DNA of 64,000 nucleotides, taken from assembly GCA_024233975.1 (NCBI GenBank), contig JACKOX010000001.1:248001-312000 (forward strand), written 5' to 3'. This document shows positions 7,881-17,622 of this stretch, one piece after another (position 1 is the first letter of the stretch; each line of letters opens with the position of its first letter). The translations under genes and the position numbers were made by a program. This DNA comes from Rhodanobacteraceae bacterium. Lineage in GTDB: Bacteria > Pseudomonadota > Gammaproteobacteria > Xanthomonadales > Xanthomonadaceae. Under the pieces are notes generated by a model. That model saw nothing but the letters and a program-made list of their open reading frames with translations. It made no database searches and was not told the origin of the DNA.

Positions 7881-9200
7881 ATGAATCGCTTTCCCTCACT
7901 TTCCAAGACAAGCCGACGTCGCTTTGCGTACACGTCCGCGCTCGCGCTGCTGATGGTGATCCCGCCCGTCGGCGCCACCACAGGCAATGCCAGCGAGCAC
8001 GAAGCCGAAGCCCGACGCGCCCAGCTTGAACTTTCACGCCAGCAACTGGAGCTGGCAGCCCAGAGCAAATCGATTGCTGCCGACGCCATGAAGCTGGCCA
8101 TGGCCGATCAGCGCGCGGCCGAAGGCGCCCGGCTTAGCGAGGCAGAACGAGCTGAACTCGATGCCGCACGCCAGCGCCTTGAGCAGGCGCGGGAGGAAAT
8201 GCAGGAAGCGTCGCGTGAAGTCGCGGAACTGGCTCGCAAGGCCTCCGCCGAGGCGCTGGAGATGAAGTTGCGGCACCCCGCCTTCTCCCGGGCCGGCATT
8301 GGCGTGGTACTTGGCCCCGATGAGGCTGCTGGCGTCGCTGTCGTTGCGATCACCCCGGACAGTCCGGCCGCCAAGGCCGGTCTGCGCGCGGGCGACCGCC
8401 TGCTGGTCTTGAATGGCCAGACACTGGATGGGGAAAGCGCCACGCGTCGACTCGAACAGGTGCACGAAGCGGTCAGCCAACTCGAAGATGGGCAGGAGAT
8501 TGGCGTCGACTACCAGCGCGATGGCAAGCGCCGACACGTCGAGCTGCAGGCGACATCGCTGCCAGGGCTGGTCTGGCTACGTGGTCCGACCCCGGATATG
8601 GAGCGCGCCGTGGCCCGCGCCGCGGAACTCCGCGAGCTACCGCAGTTCGATGCACGCGTCCTGGACATCACGCCCTTCGCGGCCTGCGAAACCGAGGAAT
8701 GCACGGAACTTCACCTGTTGTCCAACTTGCGCTGGCGTGATCTCCGCCTGACCGAGCTGGACAACGGCCTGGGCCGCTATTTCGGCACCGACAGCGGCGC
8801 GCTGGTGCTGCGGGCTTCCGGCGATGAACTGGCAGCCCTGGAGGTGGGCGACGTCATCAAGCGCATCGATGGGCGCGATGTCGACAGCCCCCGGCAGGTG
8901 ATGGATCACTTGCGCGATGTGCAAACAGGCCAGCGGATTCAGATTGAGGTCCTGCGCGACCACAAGAAACGCTCACTGGAAATCATCGTGCCGCAGCAAC
9001 GGAACTGGCGCTCACTGCTTCCGCCAGCGCCGCCGGCACCACCCGCGGCGCCGGCGGCACCTGTTCCCCCTGCACCGCGCCCAACACAGCCCGGCGCCGT
9101 GCCGCCTGCCCCGGCAGCGCCGCCAGCACCGCCCAACCCACCGTCCCCGCCGCCTGCACCGGAGGACGATGAGGGGCTGCTGCAACGGGTGATCGGATAA
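7881..9200 (+). CDS. Exported two-PDZ-domain protein
   Basis: A 439-residue protein with an N-terminal signal/anchor (about residues 13-33), a long Ala/Glu/Arg coiled coil (about 37-130), then a PDZ domain (about 138-225: GIGVVLG ... TPDSPAAKAGLRAGDRLLVLNG) and a second PDZ-like domain (about 295-375: LEVGDVIKRIDGRDV). The tail (about 380-430) is Pro/Ala-rich and may cross the cell wall or act as a spacer. No protease catalytic domain is present, so this is not a DegP-type enzyme. A good ribosome site (AGGAG) precedes the ATG. Co-transcription with the sigma factor suggests a sensor or scaffold in the envelope for that regulon, which is inference. Confidence 0.85.
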   Translation: MNRFPSLSKTSRRRFAYTSALALLMVIPPVGATTGNASEHEAEARRAQLELSRQQLELAAQSKSIAADAMKLAMADQRAAEGARLSEAERAELDAARQRLEQAREEMQEASREVAELARKASAEALEMKLRHPAFSRAGIGVVLGPDEAAGVAVVAITPDSPAAKAGLRAGDRLLVLNGQTLDGESATRRLEQVHEAVSQLEDGQEIGVDYQRDGKRRHVELQATSLPGLVWLRGPTPDMERAVARAAELRELPQFDARVLDITPFAACETEECTELHLLSNLRWRDLRLTELDNGLGRYFGTDSGALVLRASGDELAALEVGDVIKRIDGRDVDSPRQVMDHLRDVQTGQRIQIEVLRDHKKRSLEIIVPQQRNWRSLLPPAPPAPPAAPAAPVPPAPRPTQPGAVPPAPAAPPAPPNPPSPPPAPEDDEGLLQRVIG

Positions 9201-9262
9201 GCAAGTCCGGAATCGTCATATCGCCGCCGCTGGCGTCGATACGCACATTCGTCATAATGATC

Positions 9263-9290
9263 GCCGCGCCTCATGGCGCGGCATTTTTTT
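9263..9290 (+). terminator. Rho-independent terminator after the PDZ gene
   Basis: A perfect GCCGCGCC-TCAT-GGCGCGGC hairpin (9263-9282) is followed by A and a run of T. It ends the sigma/PDZ operon. Because it occupies 9263-9290, an ATG at 9273 lies in its loop and cannot be the start of the next gene. Confidence 0.93.
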
Positions 9291-9305
9291 GGACGACACC
9301 GGCGA

Positions 9306-11162
9306 ATGGAAAAATTCCTGCTGCTCGCGCTGATCCTGGCCGCCCTGGCGCTGTTTGCGTCGGAGAAGGTCCGCGCCGATCTGGTTGCCCTGGGCCTGCT
9401 CCTCGCGTTGCTGCTGACCGGCATCCTCGACGTCAACGAAGGTTTCACCGGCTTTGCCAGCCCCGCTGTGATCACCGTGGTCTGCATGTTCGTGCTGTCC
9501 GGCGCACTGGTACGCACCGGCGTGGCCGATTCGCTGGCCTCGCTGGTGCTGTCCAGTGGCGTGCGCGCCGAGCTGGGCCTGATGGTGATGGTGATGGTGA
9601 TGGTCGGCGTGATGTCGGCGTTCATGAACAACATCGCTGCGGTCGCCATCCTGATGCCCAGCGTGTTCGCCATCGCGCAGCGCGCCGGCCTTGCGGTGAC
9701 GCGCCTGCTGATACCGCTGTCGTTCGGCTCGCTGCTGGGCGGACTCAGCACGCTGGTCGGCACGCCGCCCAACCTGCTCGCCTCCGAAGCTCTGAACCGC
9801 GCCGGCTACGAGTCGTTCAAGATGTTCGACTTCCTGCCGACCGGCAGCGCGGTGTTCGCCATCGGCATCCTCTACATGCTGCTGATCGGCCAGCGGCTGG
9901 TGCCGATCCGCACGCCACAGGCGCTTCCCGAGGATGCCAGCCTGCGTCGCTACGTCACCGAAGTCAGCGTGCCCAAGGGCAGCTCGTTGATCGGCAAGAC
10001 CGCCACGCAGGCCAAGCTGCGCGAGGTGCTGGGATTGTCGCTTCTGCGCGTTCACCGGCAGTACGACAAGGACAAGAACCAGTCGCCGATCAGCAAGCCC
10101 TGGCAGAGCCATGGTCGTTACGGGCGCGACGAAGGCAACGGCTGGTACAGCTATGTGCCGTGGCCGGAGGCGACCTTCGCCGCCAACGACCACCTGCAGC
10201 TGGAAGGCGATCCGTCGGCACTGCTGAAACGCCAGGGCGATGGCTTCCTGGAAATCCTCGACTCCGAGAAAGGCGGCGAGATCGACGTCACCGGCATGCA
10301 GACTGGCGAAGTGGCGCTGGCGCCGGGCTCACGGTCAATTGGCGCCACGCTGGAAGATGCCGCGTTCTCGCAACGCTACGGGGTCACCGTACTGGGCATC
10401 CGTCGCAATGGCCGGCATCAGGTTGAGCGACTCACCGCCGCGCGTCTTGAACCCGGCGACGTGCTGCTGGTGCGCGGCACTTCCGAAGCGCTGGCGGAAC
10501 TCGCGCACAACCCCGACTTCCTGGTCGTCAATCGCCTGGAACACGCCGAGCGCGATTATGGCCGCCGCCTGCTTGCCCTGCTGATCATGGCCGTCACCGT
10601 CGGCTTGGCGGCCACCGGAACCATGCACATCTCGGTCGCCGCACTGCTCGGCATGCTGGCGATGATCGCCAGCGGCTGCATGCCGGTGCGCGACATCTAC
10701 ACCCAGGTCGACTGGCGCGTGATCTTCATGATCGCGGCGATGATGCCGCTGTCGCTGGCGATGGACGACAACCACACCGGCGCCGGTCGCTGGATCGCCG
10801 AAGGCCTGCTCACCATCTCCGGCGGCAAGAATCCTTACGCCGGCATGATCGTGGTGATGCTGCTCACGGTTGGCCTTACGCAGGTGATGTCCAACGCCGC
10901 CTGCGTGGTGCTGGTGGCGCCGATTGCCATCGCCACCGCCACCGGGATGGGCGCGTCGCCATATCCCTTCGTGATGGCGGTGGCGATTGCCGCCAGCACC
11001 GCCTTCATCACGCCCATCGGCCACCAGGTGAACCTGCTGGTCTACGGCGTCGGCAACTACCGCTTCAGTGATTTCGTGAAATCCGGCGGTCCGCTGACGG
11101 TGATCCTGATCATCGCCAGCATCCTGATCGTGCCGCGCGTATGGCCCTTCTTCCCGACCTGA
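9306..11162 (+). CDS. SLC13-family permease with RCK_C (TrkA-C) domains
   Basis: A 618-residue transporter of the ArsB/NhaD-DASS type. The N-terminal membrane half (about 1-190) includes the motif LVGTPPNLLASEAL. A cytoplasmic insert (about 205-410) holds two TrkA-C-like regulatory domains (EVSVPKGSSLIGKT; LEPGDVLLVRGTSEAL). The C-terminal membrane half (about 425-618) includes the mirror motif ITPIGHQVNLLVYG. Such proteins carry di-/tricarboxylates, sulfate or related anions with Na+; the substrate cannot be assigned here. The ATG at 9306 is chosen because the upstream ATG lies inside the terminator hairpin. The gene appears monocistronic and convergent with the globin. Confidence 0.9.
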   Translation: MEKFLLLALILAALALFASEKVRADLVALGLLLALLLTGILDVNEGFTGFASPAVITVVCMFVLSGALVRTGVADSLASLVLSSGVRAELGLMVMVMVMVGVMSAFMNNIAAVAILMPSVFAIAQRAGLAVTRLLIPLSFGSLLGGLSTLVGTPPNLLASEALNRAGYESFKMFDFLPTGSAVFAIGILYMLLIGQRLVPIRTPQALPEDASLRRYVTEVSVPKGSSLIGKTATQAKLREVLGLSLLRVHRQYDKDKNQSPISKPWQSHGRYGRDEGNGWYSYVPWPEATFAANDHLQLEGDPSALLKRQGDGFLEILDSEKGGEIDVTGMQTGEVALAPGSRSIGATLEDAAFSQRYGVTVLGIRRNGRHQVERLTAARLEPGDVLLVRGTSEALAELAHNPDFLVVNRLEHAERDYGRRLLALLIMAVTVGLAATGTMHISVAALLGMLAMIASGCMPVRDIYTQVDWRVIFMIAAMMPLSLAMDDNHTGAGRWIAEGLLTISGGKNPYAGMIVVMLLTVGLTQVMSNAACVVLVAPIAIATATGMGASPYPFVMAVAIAASTAFITPIGHQVNLLVYGVGNYRFSDFVKSGGPLTVILIIASILIVPRVWPFFPT

Positions 11163-11165
11163 TGT

Positions 11166-11182
11166 CAGCGCCATTGGCGCTG
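11166..11182. terminator. Short hairpin between convergent genes
   Basis: CAGCGCC-ATT-GGCGCTG lies between the stop of the permease and the stop of the globin gene. There is no T-run on either side, so it is only a possible shared terminator. Confidence 0.4.
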
Positions 11183-11187
11183 GCGAT

Positions 11188-11598
11188 TCACGCCTGCTCG
11201 GCACCGTCGATCATGGCCTCGGCCAACTCGCCGTAGAACGTGGCCCAGGCCGTTTCCATCGACTCGTCCCACTCCTCGCCCAGCCGGTGACGCAGGCAGA
11301 TCAGCAGCGCCGTGCCGACCGCATCGTAGTCGGACTCTCGCACGCCGTAGCCAACATGCCGCTCACCCAGCTCCCGGGCCGCGACGTCTGACTGCGACGC
11401 CGAATCCAGCATGTCGACCAACGAGGCCATCATGGTCACGAACTTGGTGCGCTGCAGGGCCATGTCCACGGTGAAGAGGCCGCGGGCGTCCGGCGCAATA
11501 CGGAACAATTCGTCATAGAAGCGCCTGGCGAAGCCATCAGCATCCGCGGCCAGCAGGGCGAAGCCGCGACGCAGGCGCGTGATCTGTTCCGGATTCAT
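11188..11598 (-). CDS. Single-domain globin
   Basis: A 136-residue globin-fold protein. The proximal haem ligand is probably His81 in GERHVGYGV. Tyr28 in RRFYDELF matches the B10 tyrosine, and the FARRFYDELFRIAPDARGLF segment is typical of the bacterial haemoglobin/flavohaemoglobin globin domain. No FAD or NAD domain is attached. Possible roles are oxygen or NO binding, or sensing, with an unknown reductase. Its start overlaps the stop of the TPR protein gene upstream by 4 nt (ATGA-type), so the two are translationally coupled and the globin may work with that regulator. Confidence 0.9.
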   Translation of the reverse strand: MNPEQITRLRRGFALLAADADGFARRFYDELFRIAPDARGLFTVDMALQRTKFVTMMASLVDMLDSASQSDVAARELGERHVGYGVRESDYDAVGTALLICLRHRLGEEWDESMETAWATFYGELAEAMIDGAEQA

Positions 11599-13328
11599 GG
11601 CGAAGTCTCCATGGCACGCTGCAGTAGCGCTCGCGAAGTCAGGCGCGCTAACGGCGGATACGGTGGATCGATGATCTCGGACAAGTCAACTGGCGCGCCA
11701 AGGTCTTGGCCGTCATCGGCACCTTCCCGGCGAAGCTCCCAGCCTAGCAGGCTCAGCTCATCAATCCATTCGTCAGATTGCGACGTGGCCCGCAATGCCC
11801 GCTCATAGGCCTGCCGGGCGGCGCCGATGTCGCCGCGGCGATAGGCCGCACGCGCATCGAGCAGGGCAACCAGGCCGGTTGGCGTTACCACGTTGGCAGG
11901 CAGGGATATGTCAGGCAGGTCGGCATCGCTGAGGCGCAGCTCGTACAGGCGCACCCAAGCCCACATCGAATCCACCTCGCTGCGCCCCGCCACCGCCTGG
12001 GCCGATGCCAACGCCTGGCGGCTGGCATCGGTGTTCCCGGAGAACGCATAGAGCTGGGCAAGCATCAGGCCCAGGTCCACTTCATCCCGGCGCCATCCAC
12101 TTTCCTGCATGCCGGCAAGTGCGCGCTCCAGCAACTCGATGGCGTTCGGATAGTCGCCATCAACGACAGCAATCGCGCCAACATTAGCGGCACAGCGGTT
12201 CACCAAATCAAATCGGGCCTCGCGACGCCCACGATCCTCACAGCGAAGGAAATCCTGCTTGGCGCGCGCATAGTCCTTCTGGCTCCACGCGATCCGGCCG
12301 CGCAGATAGTCGATGCGCGGCGTGTCGGCCAATCCCTTAGCGTCCAGGTCCGCCAGTACAGCGGCTGCGCCGTCGGCATCGCCAAGCGATGCGCGGTCAG
12401 CCAGCGCCATCACCTGCTTTCGGTGATGCAGGTCGCCGAAATCCAATCGCGCGAGTTCTGCGGCAGCGGCATCTCGATAGCCGCTATAGAGCATCAGGTG
12501 TGATCGCGCGAGGCGAAGCTGCCAGGCGTCCGGCCGCAGGTCCAGCAGGGCGCCGGCGCGGCGCAGGATTTCCTGCGGCTGGCCGCGACGCTCGGCTTCG
12601 ACGTACGCAAGCAGTGCCCCCAGGTAGGCGTCATCGAGACGATCCGTGCGCAGCTGTGCCTGCATCAGCCAGCGATCGGCCTCAGCATTGTTGCCTCCAC
12701 CGACTGCCCAGAGCGCAAGGAAAATGGCGGGCACCGGAGTCGTGGCATCGCTGGAATACACCGTTTCCAGCAGCGCACGGGCACGGGCACGATCACCCTC
12801 GCCTTCGCGTCGAAAAGCATCGGCGATCAACCGCGCCGTATCAGCTTGTGTTGCGTGCAGGTCCGGGGCTTTCAGCGCATACCCCACGTCGATGATGTCC
12901 GTCGGCACCAGCTTCGGTGCCACAGCCCATCGATAGACGAAGGCCGCCAGCAGCAATGCGGCCAGCAGCGCCAGAAGATAAGGAAGGCGACGCCTCGCCT
13001 TCCCGGATGGCGATTCCACCGGTTCCGATGGGAGAGCCCGTTCAACGCACTCAGGCGCCGTCACCGCCGGCTCTTCGGAAGCTGGTGACGGCACGAGCTC
13101 ATCAGCATCGCCATCAACCCTAGCAATTGCCACGTCAGCATCGAGACGACCCGCCCCGCGAATGGTCACGATATGGGCCGCATGGGGCGCAAACGGCAGG
13201 CCCCGAACACCGCCTGCGTCCCAGCGCCTGTTCCAGCCACCAGTTGACCACCAGGCCATAGCCGGTCCATCAACTCCGCCCCTTTGAGGTCCGGCCCAGT
13301 GACTCGCAGAAATCAGCAAAAGATGCAA
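11595..13328 (-). CDS. TPR-containing transmembrane regulator, N-terminal domain damaged
   Basis: The good-quality part of this protein (from about 13,190 downward) runs from the end of a winged-helix domain (HIVTIRGAGRLD). It continues through a Pro/Glu-rich linker and a transmembrane helix (LPYLLALLAALLLAAFVYRWAV) into about 400 residues of periplasmic helical TPR-like repeats (for example DRARARALLETVYSSD). This is the CadC-type layout: cytoplasmic DNA-binding domain, one membrane span, outer sensory repeats. In the frame as written, the first 50 or so residues are not protein-like, because the winged helix continues in other frames (see 13190-13399). The true start is probably the GTG at 13399. 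The globin gene overlaps its 3' end. Confidence 0.75.
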   Translation of the reverse strand: MHLLLISASHWAGPQRGGVDGPAMAWWSTGGWNRRWDAGGVRGLPFAPHAAHIVTIRGAGRLDADVAIARVDGDADELVPSPASEEPAVTAPECVERALPSEPVESPSGKARRRLPYLLALLAALLLAAFVYRWAVAPKLVPTDIIDVGYALKAPDLHATQADTARLIADAFRREGEGDRARARALLETVYSSDATTPVPAIFLALWAVGGGNNAEADRWLMQAQLRTDRLDDAYLGALLAYVEAERRGQPQEILRRAGALLDLRPDAWQLRLARSHLMLYSGYRDAAAAELARLDFGDLHHRKQVMALADRASLGDADGAAAVLADLDAKGLADTPRIDYLRGRIAWSQKDYARAKQDFLRCEDRGRREARFDLVNRCAANVGAIAVVDGDYPNAIELLERALAGMQESGWRRDEVDLGLMLAQLYAFSGNTDASRQALASAQAVAGRSEVDSMWAWVRLYELRLSDADLPDISLPANVVTPTGLVALLDARAAYRRGDIGAARQAYERALRATSQSDEWIDELSLLGWELRREGADDGQDLGAPVDLSEIIDPPYPPLARLTSRALLQRAMETSP

Positions 13329-13399
13329 AGGCGCGCTGAGGGCACCGGCAGGGGCCTGCCATCGACCTCGAGCCGGGTCGCGCCCTCGTCTACCGACAC
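13190..13399 (-). pseudogene. Frame-broken winged-helix (Trans_Reg_C) domain of the TPR regulator
   Basis: Reading minus-strand frames together gives a recognisable OmpR/CadC-type winged helix. From a GTG at 13399 one frame reads TRLEVDGRPLPVPSARL, then breaks; GAELMDRLWPGGQ follows a stop codon; and HIVTIRGAGRLD is in a further frame that continues into the intact TPR protein. At least two or three indels in 200 nt are needed to join them. Either the gene is decaying at its 5' end or the sequence has indel errors here. Confidence 0.7.
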
Positions 13400-13599
13400 C
13401 GGCGAAACAGTGGCTCAGGCGACTGAACTATCGTATTGATAGCAACCGCCATCACCCCCTAAAGGGGCGTCTGTGGGAGCTCGACAGCAGGCCGGCAGCA
13501 TCCTGAGGGACATCAGGCGCAGGGGCACTGTCTCGGCGCATTCCTCCAGGTACCGACCAGCCGCAGATCCTTTGACACGCTGCGCTACATCATTGTCTC

Positions 13600-16432
13600 G
13601 TAGCGCTGGCTGTCACTCAGCATCAGGCTGATGAACAGAATTTCGAAATCGACCCTTCAGATTTCGACGGGGTAGTGACGCCTGGCACACCACGAACGCC
13701 GGTTACGCCGTCGATTTCAGCAGTGACAACGGAAACCTTCCCCTGAAGTACGCCGGTGGCAATCAGATCGCCCTGGCCTTGTTTACAGCTTTCTCAATCC
13801 GTTGCGCTACGCATCGACCGCGCTCCCCAACATCAGGTATGACGGGCTTTGCCTGGCTGCAGGCCAAAACCAGGTTTTATGTCGGCGGCGACGTCAATCG
13901 CGATGGTCGTCAGAGACATCGTGCGCATGGTTGGCTGGGACGGCCACTCCTTCTATTACGCTGCGGGTGTACCACGAAACCGCGCCGACGCTGATTCGAC
14001 CTGGGCTGTGGCGCCTGGACGACGACGACATCGCTAACGGTGTCTTTGGTAGCGTATCGATTCCAGATGATCCTTGCCGCTTTGATCGTGGCGACAGCGA
14101 CTGGCGATTCTTGCCCTGCTTCACAAACCACCATTATGACCGGCTCGCCATGGGTTGACGGTGGCAGTCTCTATATCCGCTGGAACAACAACGCAGTTCG
14201 GCAACAGGATTACGCTGTGGCCGCCGGCAGCTTCTTGGCGAGCTAAGGCGCGCGCTGCAGGTGATTTCTGACCGCGATGGCGACATCGACCTCCTGGCCG
14301 AATCATAACCCATCGGCTGGACCGCGAACGGTGGCAATGGCTCCGTTGATGGACGTCGATACGAAACGATGCTGGCAGCCTCAGCCAGCGCGGTGAGCGA
14401 CTGGTTCGATGGCTTTCGTGGACCCCTCAGCAAGGACGGCTGGAAGAACTTCGTGGTCCTGGGGTGGGGCTCTGGCGATGTTGCGGTGGGTTTAGCGCTC
14501 CAACATTGGGGCCGGAGCAGTTCTGGGGAAAGGTCCCGCTGCAATCGTGCGATGGTTCGGATCTGGCAAAGCCGCCTTGATCGCTGGTTTTCGGCAGGAA
14601 CGATGATGCGATCTGCCCGCGATCGAGACGATGAGAATGGTCAAGGCCACCAGCTGGTGATGCGGCGTGGCAATGGCAACGGTGTGGCGAGCGATGCCGA
14701 AACTATCGCGACCTTCTGCGTCAGAATATCCGTCGGATTCATCCATGGCGACGCCAGATTCGGATGCCGACGGGGCGTGTTGCTCAGATTTGAGACGGTA
14801 CCTGCGTTCCTGCGGAACACGGCCGGCGGCTTCGACCGGCAGCGTCCGGCGCAGCACTGGCGTCAGACATCCAGCGTCACCCGTCTCGAGGTCGCGGGTA
14901 CCAATCGAGACTGGCGCACCCTGACGTTTTCGCTCCAGCCTGGGGCCAACACCTGAATCGCGCCTCGCCTTCTGGAGCGTGCAGGCCGTATCTCCGCCAG
15001 TTCCAGATCGTTGCCACCACGCACGAGCGACTTCGTGGTGACTACAACGCGACAGTCACTTTGTGACTCGCCTGGGTTGTATCCGAAACACCGGCACCAG
15101 TCCGATGGGCGCGCAGACTGACGATGCTTACTTCTTCTGGCGGGAGGCCAACGTCGGCAACTACCGGGCGCGCAGAACCGTCCTCACCGGGAACGCTGTG
15201 ATGGATGGGCGTCCCGACATCCTGGTATCCAGCGGCACCCGTTGGGTTGTCTGGTTCCGTAACCAGAACAACGCGTCCTGGACGCCTTCAGGTAGTAGCC
15301 ACCCAGGATCAATACCCGACACCCTCTTTACTCATGCCGTTCTACTACAGCTATGCCGACGCCCGCGTTCGGCTGCGGCGACGGCAGCGGATGAAATGAA
15401 CCTTGGGTGCAACGCGTAACGTGCTGGGTTGGGGTTGGCTGCCAGTGTGGGCGGGTGGCGGACAGCCGCTGGTGCGTCTGCGCCGCAGCGGACATATCGG
15501 CTTCAACGGCAGACTGGAACTGAATTTTCCAGAGATGGCGAAAGTCATTTGATATGGTAGACGCCGACCAACTCGCCGCCGGTGCGAAACACATTATTGT
15601 TGGCGCACCGTGGCCCGGTCGCTTACGCCATCGAACCCACCGGCTGGAACCGACAGCCTCGTCGGCTTGCTGGTATGTGGCTACGCGCTTGTATCTCTAC
15701 AGCCGGATGCCGGAACCTGGAACCGACGTTCTCTTTTCGCGCGACCATAAGTACCCAGGAACGTGGTTGCGGTCGTTCTCCAGGACAGCTGACCCGATGC
15801 GCTGATCGCCACTGCTGGGTTATGGCGCCTGATCACCAGCACCTCCAGCATTGCCCAGCTAAAGGGACGCGGTAACTGAAAGTCGAGATCCTGTCAGAGT
15901 CACTAATGGCGAAACCGCTGTGGCAGCTTCCTGGAAATCGTGAACCCCGGCGTGTTCGACGAGGATGCCAGCATCGCCGTGTCCACGGAATGCGCGTCGT
16001 TTTCCGTAAATGTTTGGATGGTGTAGGCGGTTGGACGCGTGGGCCGGCAATGGCCAAGGCAGAGGTGCAGCAGGCCGTGACCGGCGTATCGCTGGGCGGG
16101 CTTTTAGTCAGAACCGCCGGCACCGCAGCACGGCAACGAGGACGGCACCGCTGCAGATCAACTTCTGGCAGCCTGGAAACGTACCGTACGCGATCCCGCC
16201 GGAAGAGATCACGCTATGTTGATATCCACGTAAAGCTCGACGGATGCAACCTGGCGCGAGCTACAGCCAGCTTTGCGTCGATACCGCTGACTCCGGACCG
16301 CGCATCCAACGTGCTCCACGACAGGCTGCGTGGGCAAGCAGAAATGCTGGCACCACCAGGTCCCCGCTTGGCAGTCATACCTGCAGATCGTGGACCCGCA
16401 GTCGCGACGTCTTCGCTGACAGCTTCGAATAG
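13600..16432 (+). pseudogene. FG-GAP/VCBS-repeat surface protein, many frameshifts
   Basis: No long open frame exists, but coding fragments from all three plus frames join into one protein type. FG-GAP/VCBS calcium-site motifs are visible: GGDVNRDGR near 13,885 followed in another frame by DIVRMVGWDGHSFYYAAGV; DRDGDIDLLAES near 14,270-14,305; NAVMDGRPDILVSSGTRW near 15,190-15,245. Upstream fragments include FEIDPSDFDGVV near 13,640. The last fragment ends VFADSFE and a stop at 16,432, a C-terminal signature shared with other secreted proteins in this window. FG-GAP proteins are exported and form beta-propellers or adhesin-like repeats. Whether this is true decay or uncorrected sequence is discussed in the findings. 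Confidence 0.65.
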
Positions 16433-16439
16433 TTTCGCG

Positions 16440-17500
16440 GTTCCTCCGCTGATGAGTGTCTGAAAGCTGACCGCCGATGTCAGGCCAGCCGCTAACTGGC
16501 CGAGGTCGCGGTGCATGGCCCCGCCGAGCGCAGTGCCGCGACCTCCGCACCACCAACAGGAAGCCATAGGTGACCCAGGCCAGTCGTCGCGGCGTTTCGA
16601 ACGGATTGAACACTTCGGAAAGGCGACGACAGCAAGAACATCAACAAAGTCAGGATCAGCGGCGCGGCGTAGACCAAGGTCGATGATCGATGTCACACGA
16701 ACACGCCGCCAGGCGCCGCCAGCGCCAGACACAATCGCCGTGGAAGCGCCCAGCATCACGGCACCACCTGAGCCAGACCAGGCCGCTGGCGATGATCGGT
16801 GTCGCCAGGCCTGGCGGGCGTTCGCGCAACATGCCGTGCTTGGTGAGCCCGCCTCGCTGTCCCAGGCAAACGCCTGGCGCGATGATCCAACCACCAGCGT
16901 CCGAGAACATCGTCTGGCTTTGGCTTTCCTTTCGCGAAAAGCGGTCATGATCGGCGAACATGGGCCAGCCAGCAAGCCCAATGGAACACCAGCAAGACTC
17001 AAAGCCATCAGCATCTGAGTTGAGCCGCACCGGTTCCGCCGCCTTTAGTCAGGCCCGCGCCAGCGACCCGCGGAGCAATCGCGTCACCGTACTGCGACAC
17101 TGGCGTGTATCTGGATCCACGAACTCCGCGTCGAACTCCTTCCGAATATTTAATTCGCTCTTCATGCTTTTCGCTGACTGCTCATCAATGCGCTGCTGAT
17201 GCAGATCGATCAGATGGGGAATTGCTCGCCGGTCGGCGGCGTGAAGGCTCAATCGACCAATAAATTATCCGTCAGGAACAGAACACGCCAGTCTGGTTGC
17301 CGATCGCGACACTGCTCTCACCGCCCGCGCCAGCAACAGCGTCGCCCAGAACCGCAGGCGCGATCACCACCAGCCGCTTATTCTGCTCCAGCACATCAGG
17401 TATCGCTGTTACAATCAACTCGAAACCCAGCCGGCGTAGGCTCGCGCCTCGTCGCCGTGCGCACCACTAAACCAACATTGATGGATGGCGCAGCGCTCTC
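16440..17500 (-). pseudogene. Frame-broken gene(s), partly membrane-associated, unidentified
   Basis: On the minus strand, fragments with coding character alternate between frames. They include VLEQNKRLVVIAPAVLGDAV near 17,370-17,430, ELNIRKEFDAEFVDPDTRQ near 17,090-17,150, and a hydrophobic helix YAAPLILTLLMFLLSSPF near 16,620-16,675. GLATPIIASGLVWL near 16,780-16,820 could be another helix. I cannot assign a family. Like the FG-GAP segment, it lacks any intact gene. Confidence 0.45.
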
Positions 17501-17605
17501 CCTGATCCACGAACTTTACCGACTGTGGCTGAGCAGCTGGCCGATCCGCGACACGACAATGGCAGCGCGCACCGCCAAAGGATTTTTGCATGCCCCAACG
17601 GTGTA

Positions 17606-17622
17606 GCTATACGTTATAACAT
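17606..17622 (+). promoter_or_regulatory. Possible toxin-antitoxin operator
   Basis: The AT-rich near-palindrome TATACGTTATA (17608-17618), containing GTTATAAC (17613-17620), directly abuts the antitoxin ATG at 17621. Autorepressed toxin-antitoxin operons typically carry such a site over the promoter. Assignment is by position and symmetry only. Confidence 0.4.

Noticed and set aside
9273..9305. Upstream ATG as the start of the SLC13 permease
   Set aside because: It lies in the loop of a perfect terminator hairpin of the preceding gene and adds no conserved residues.
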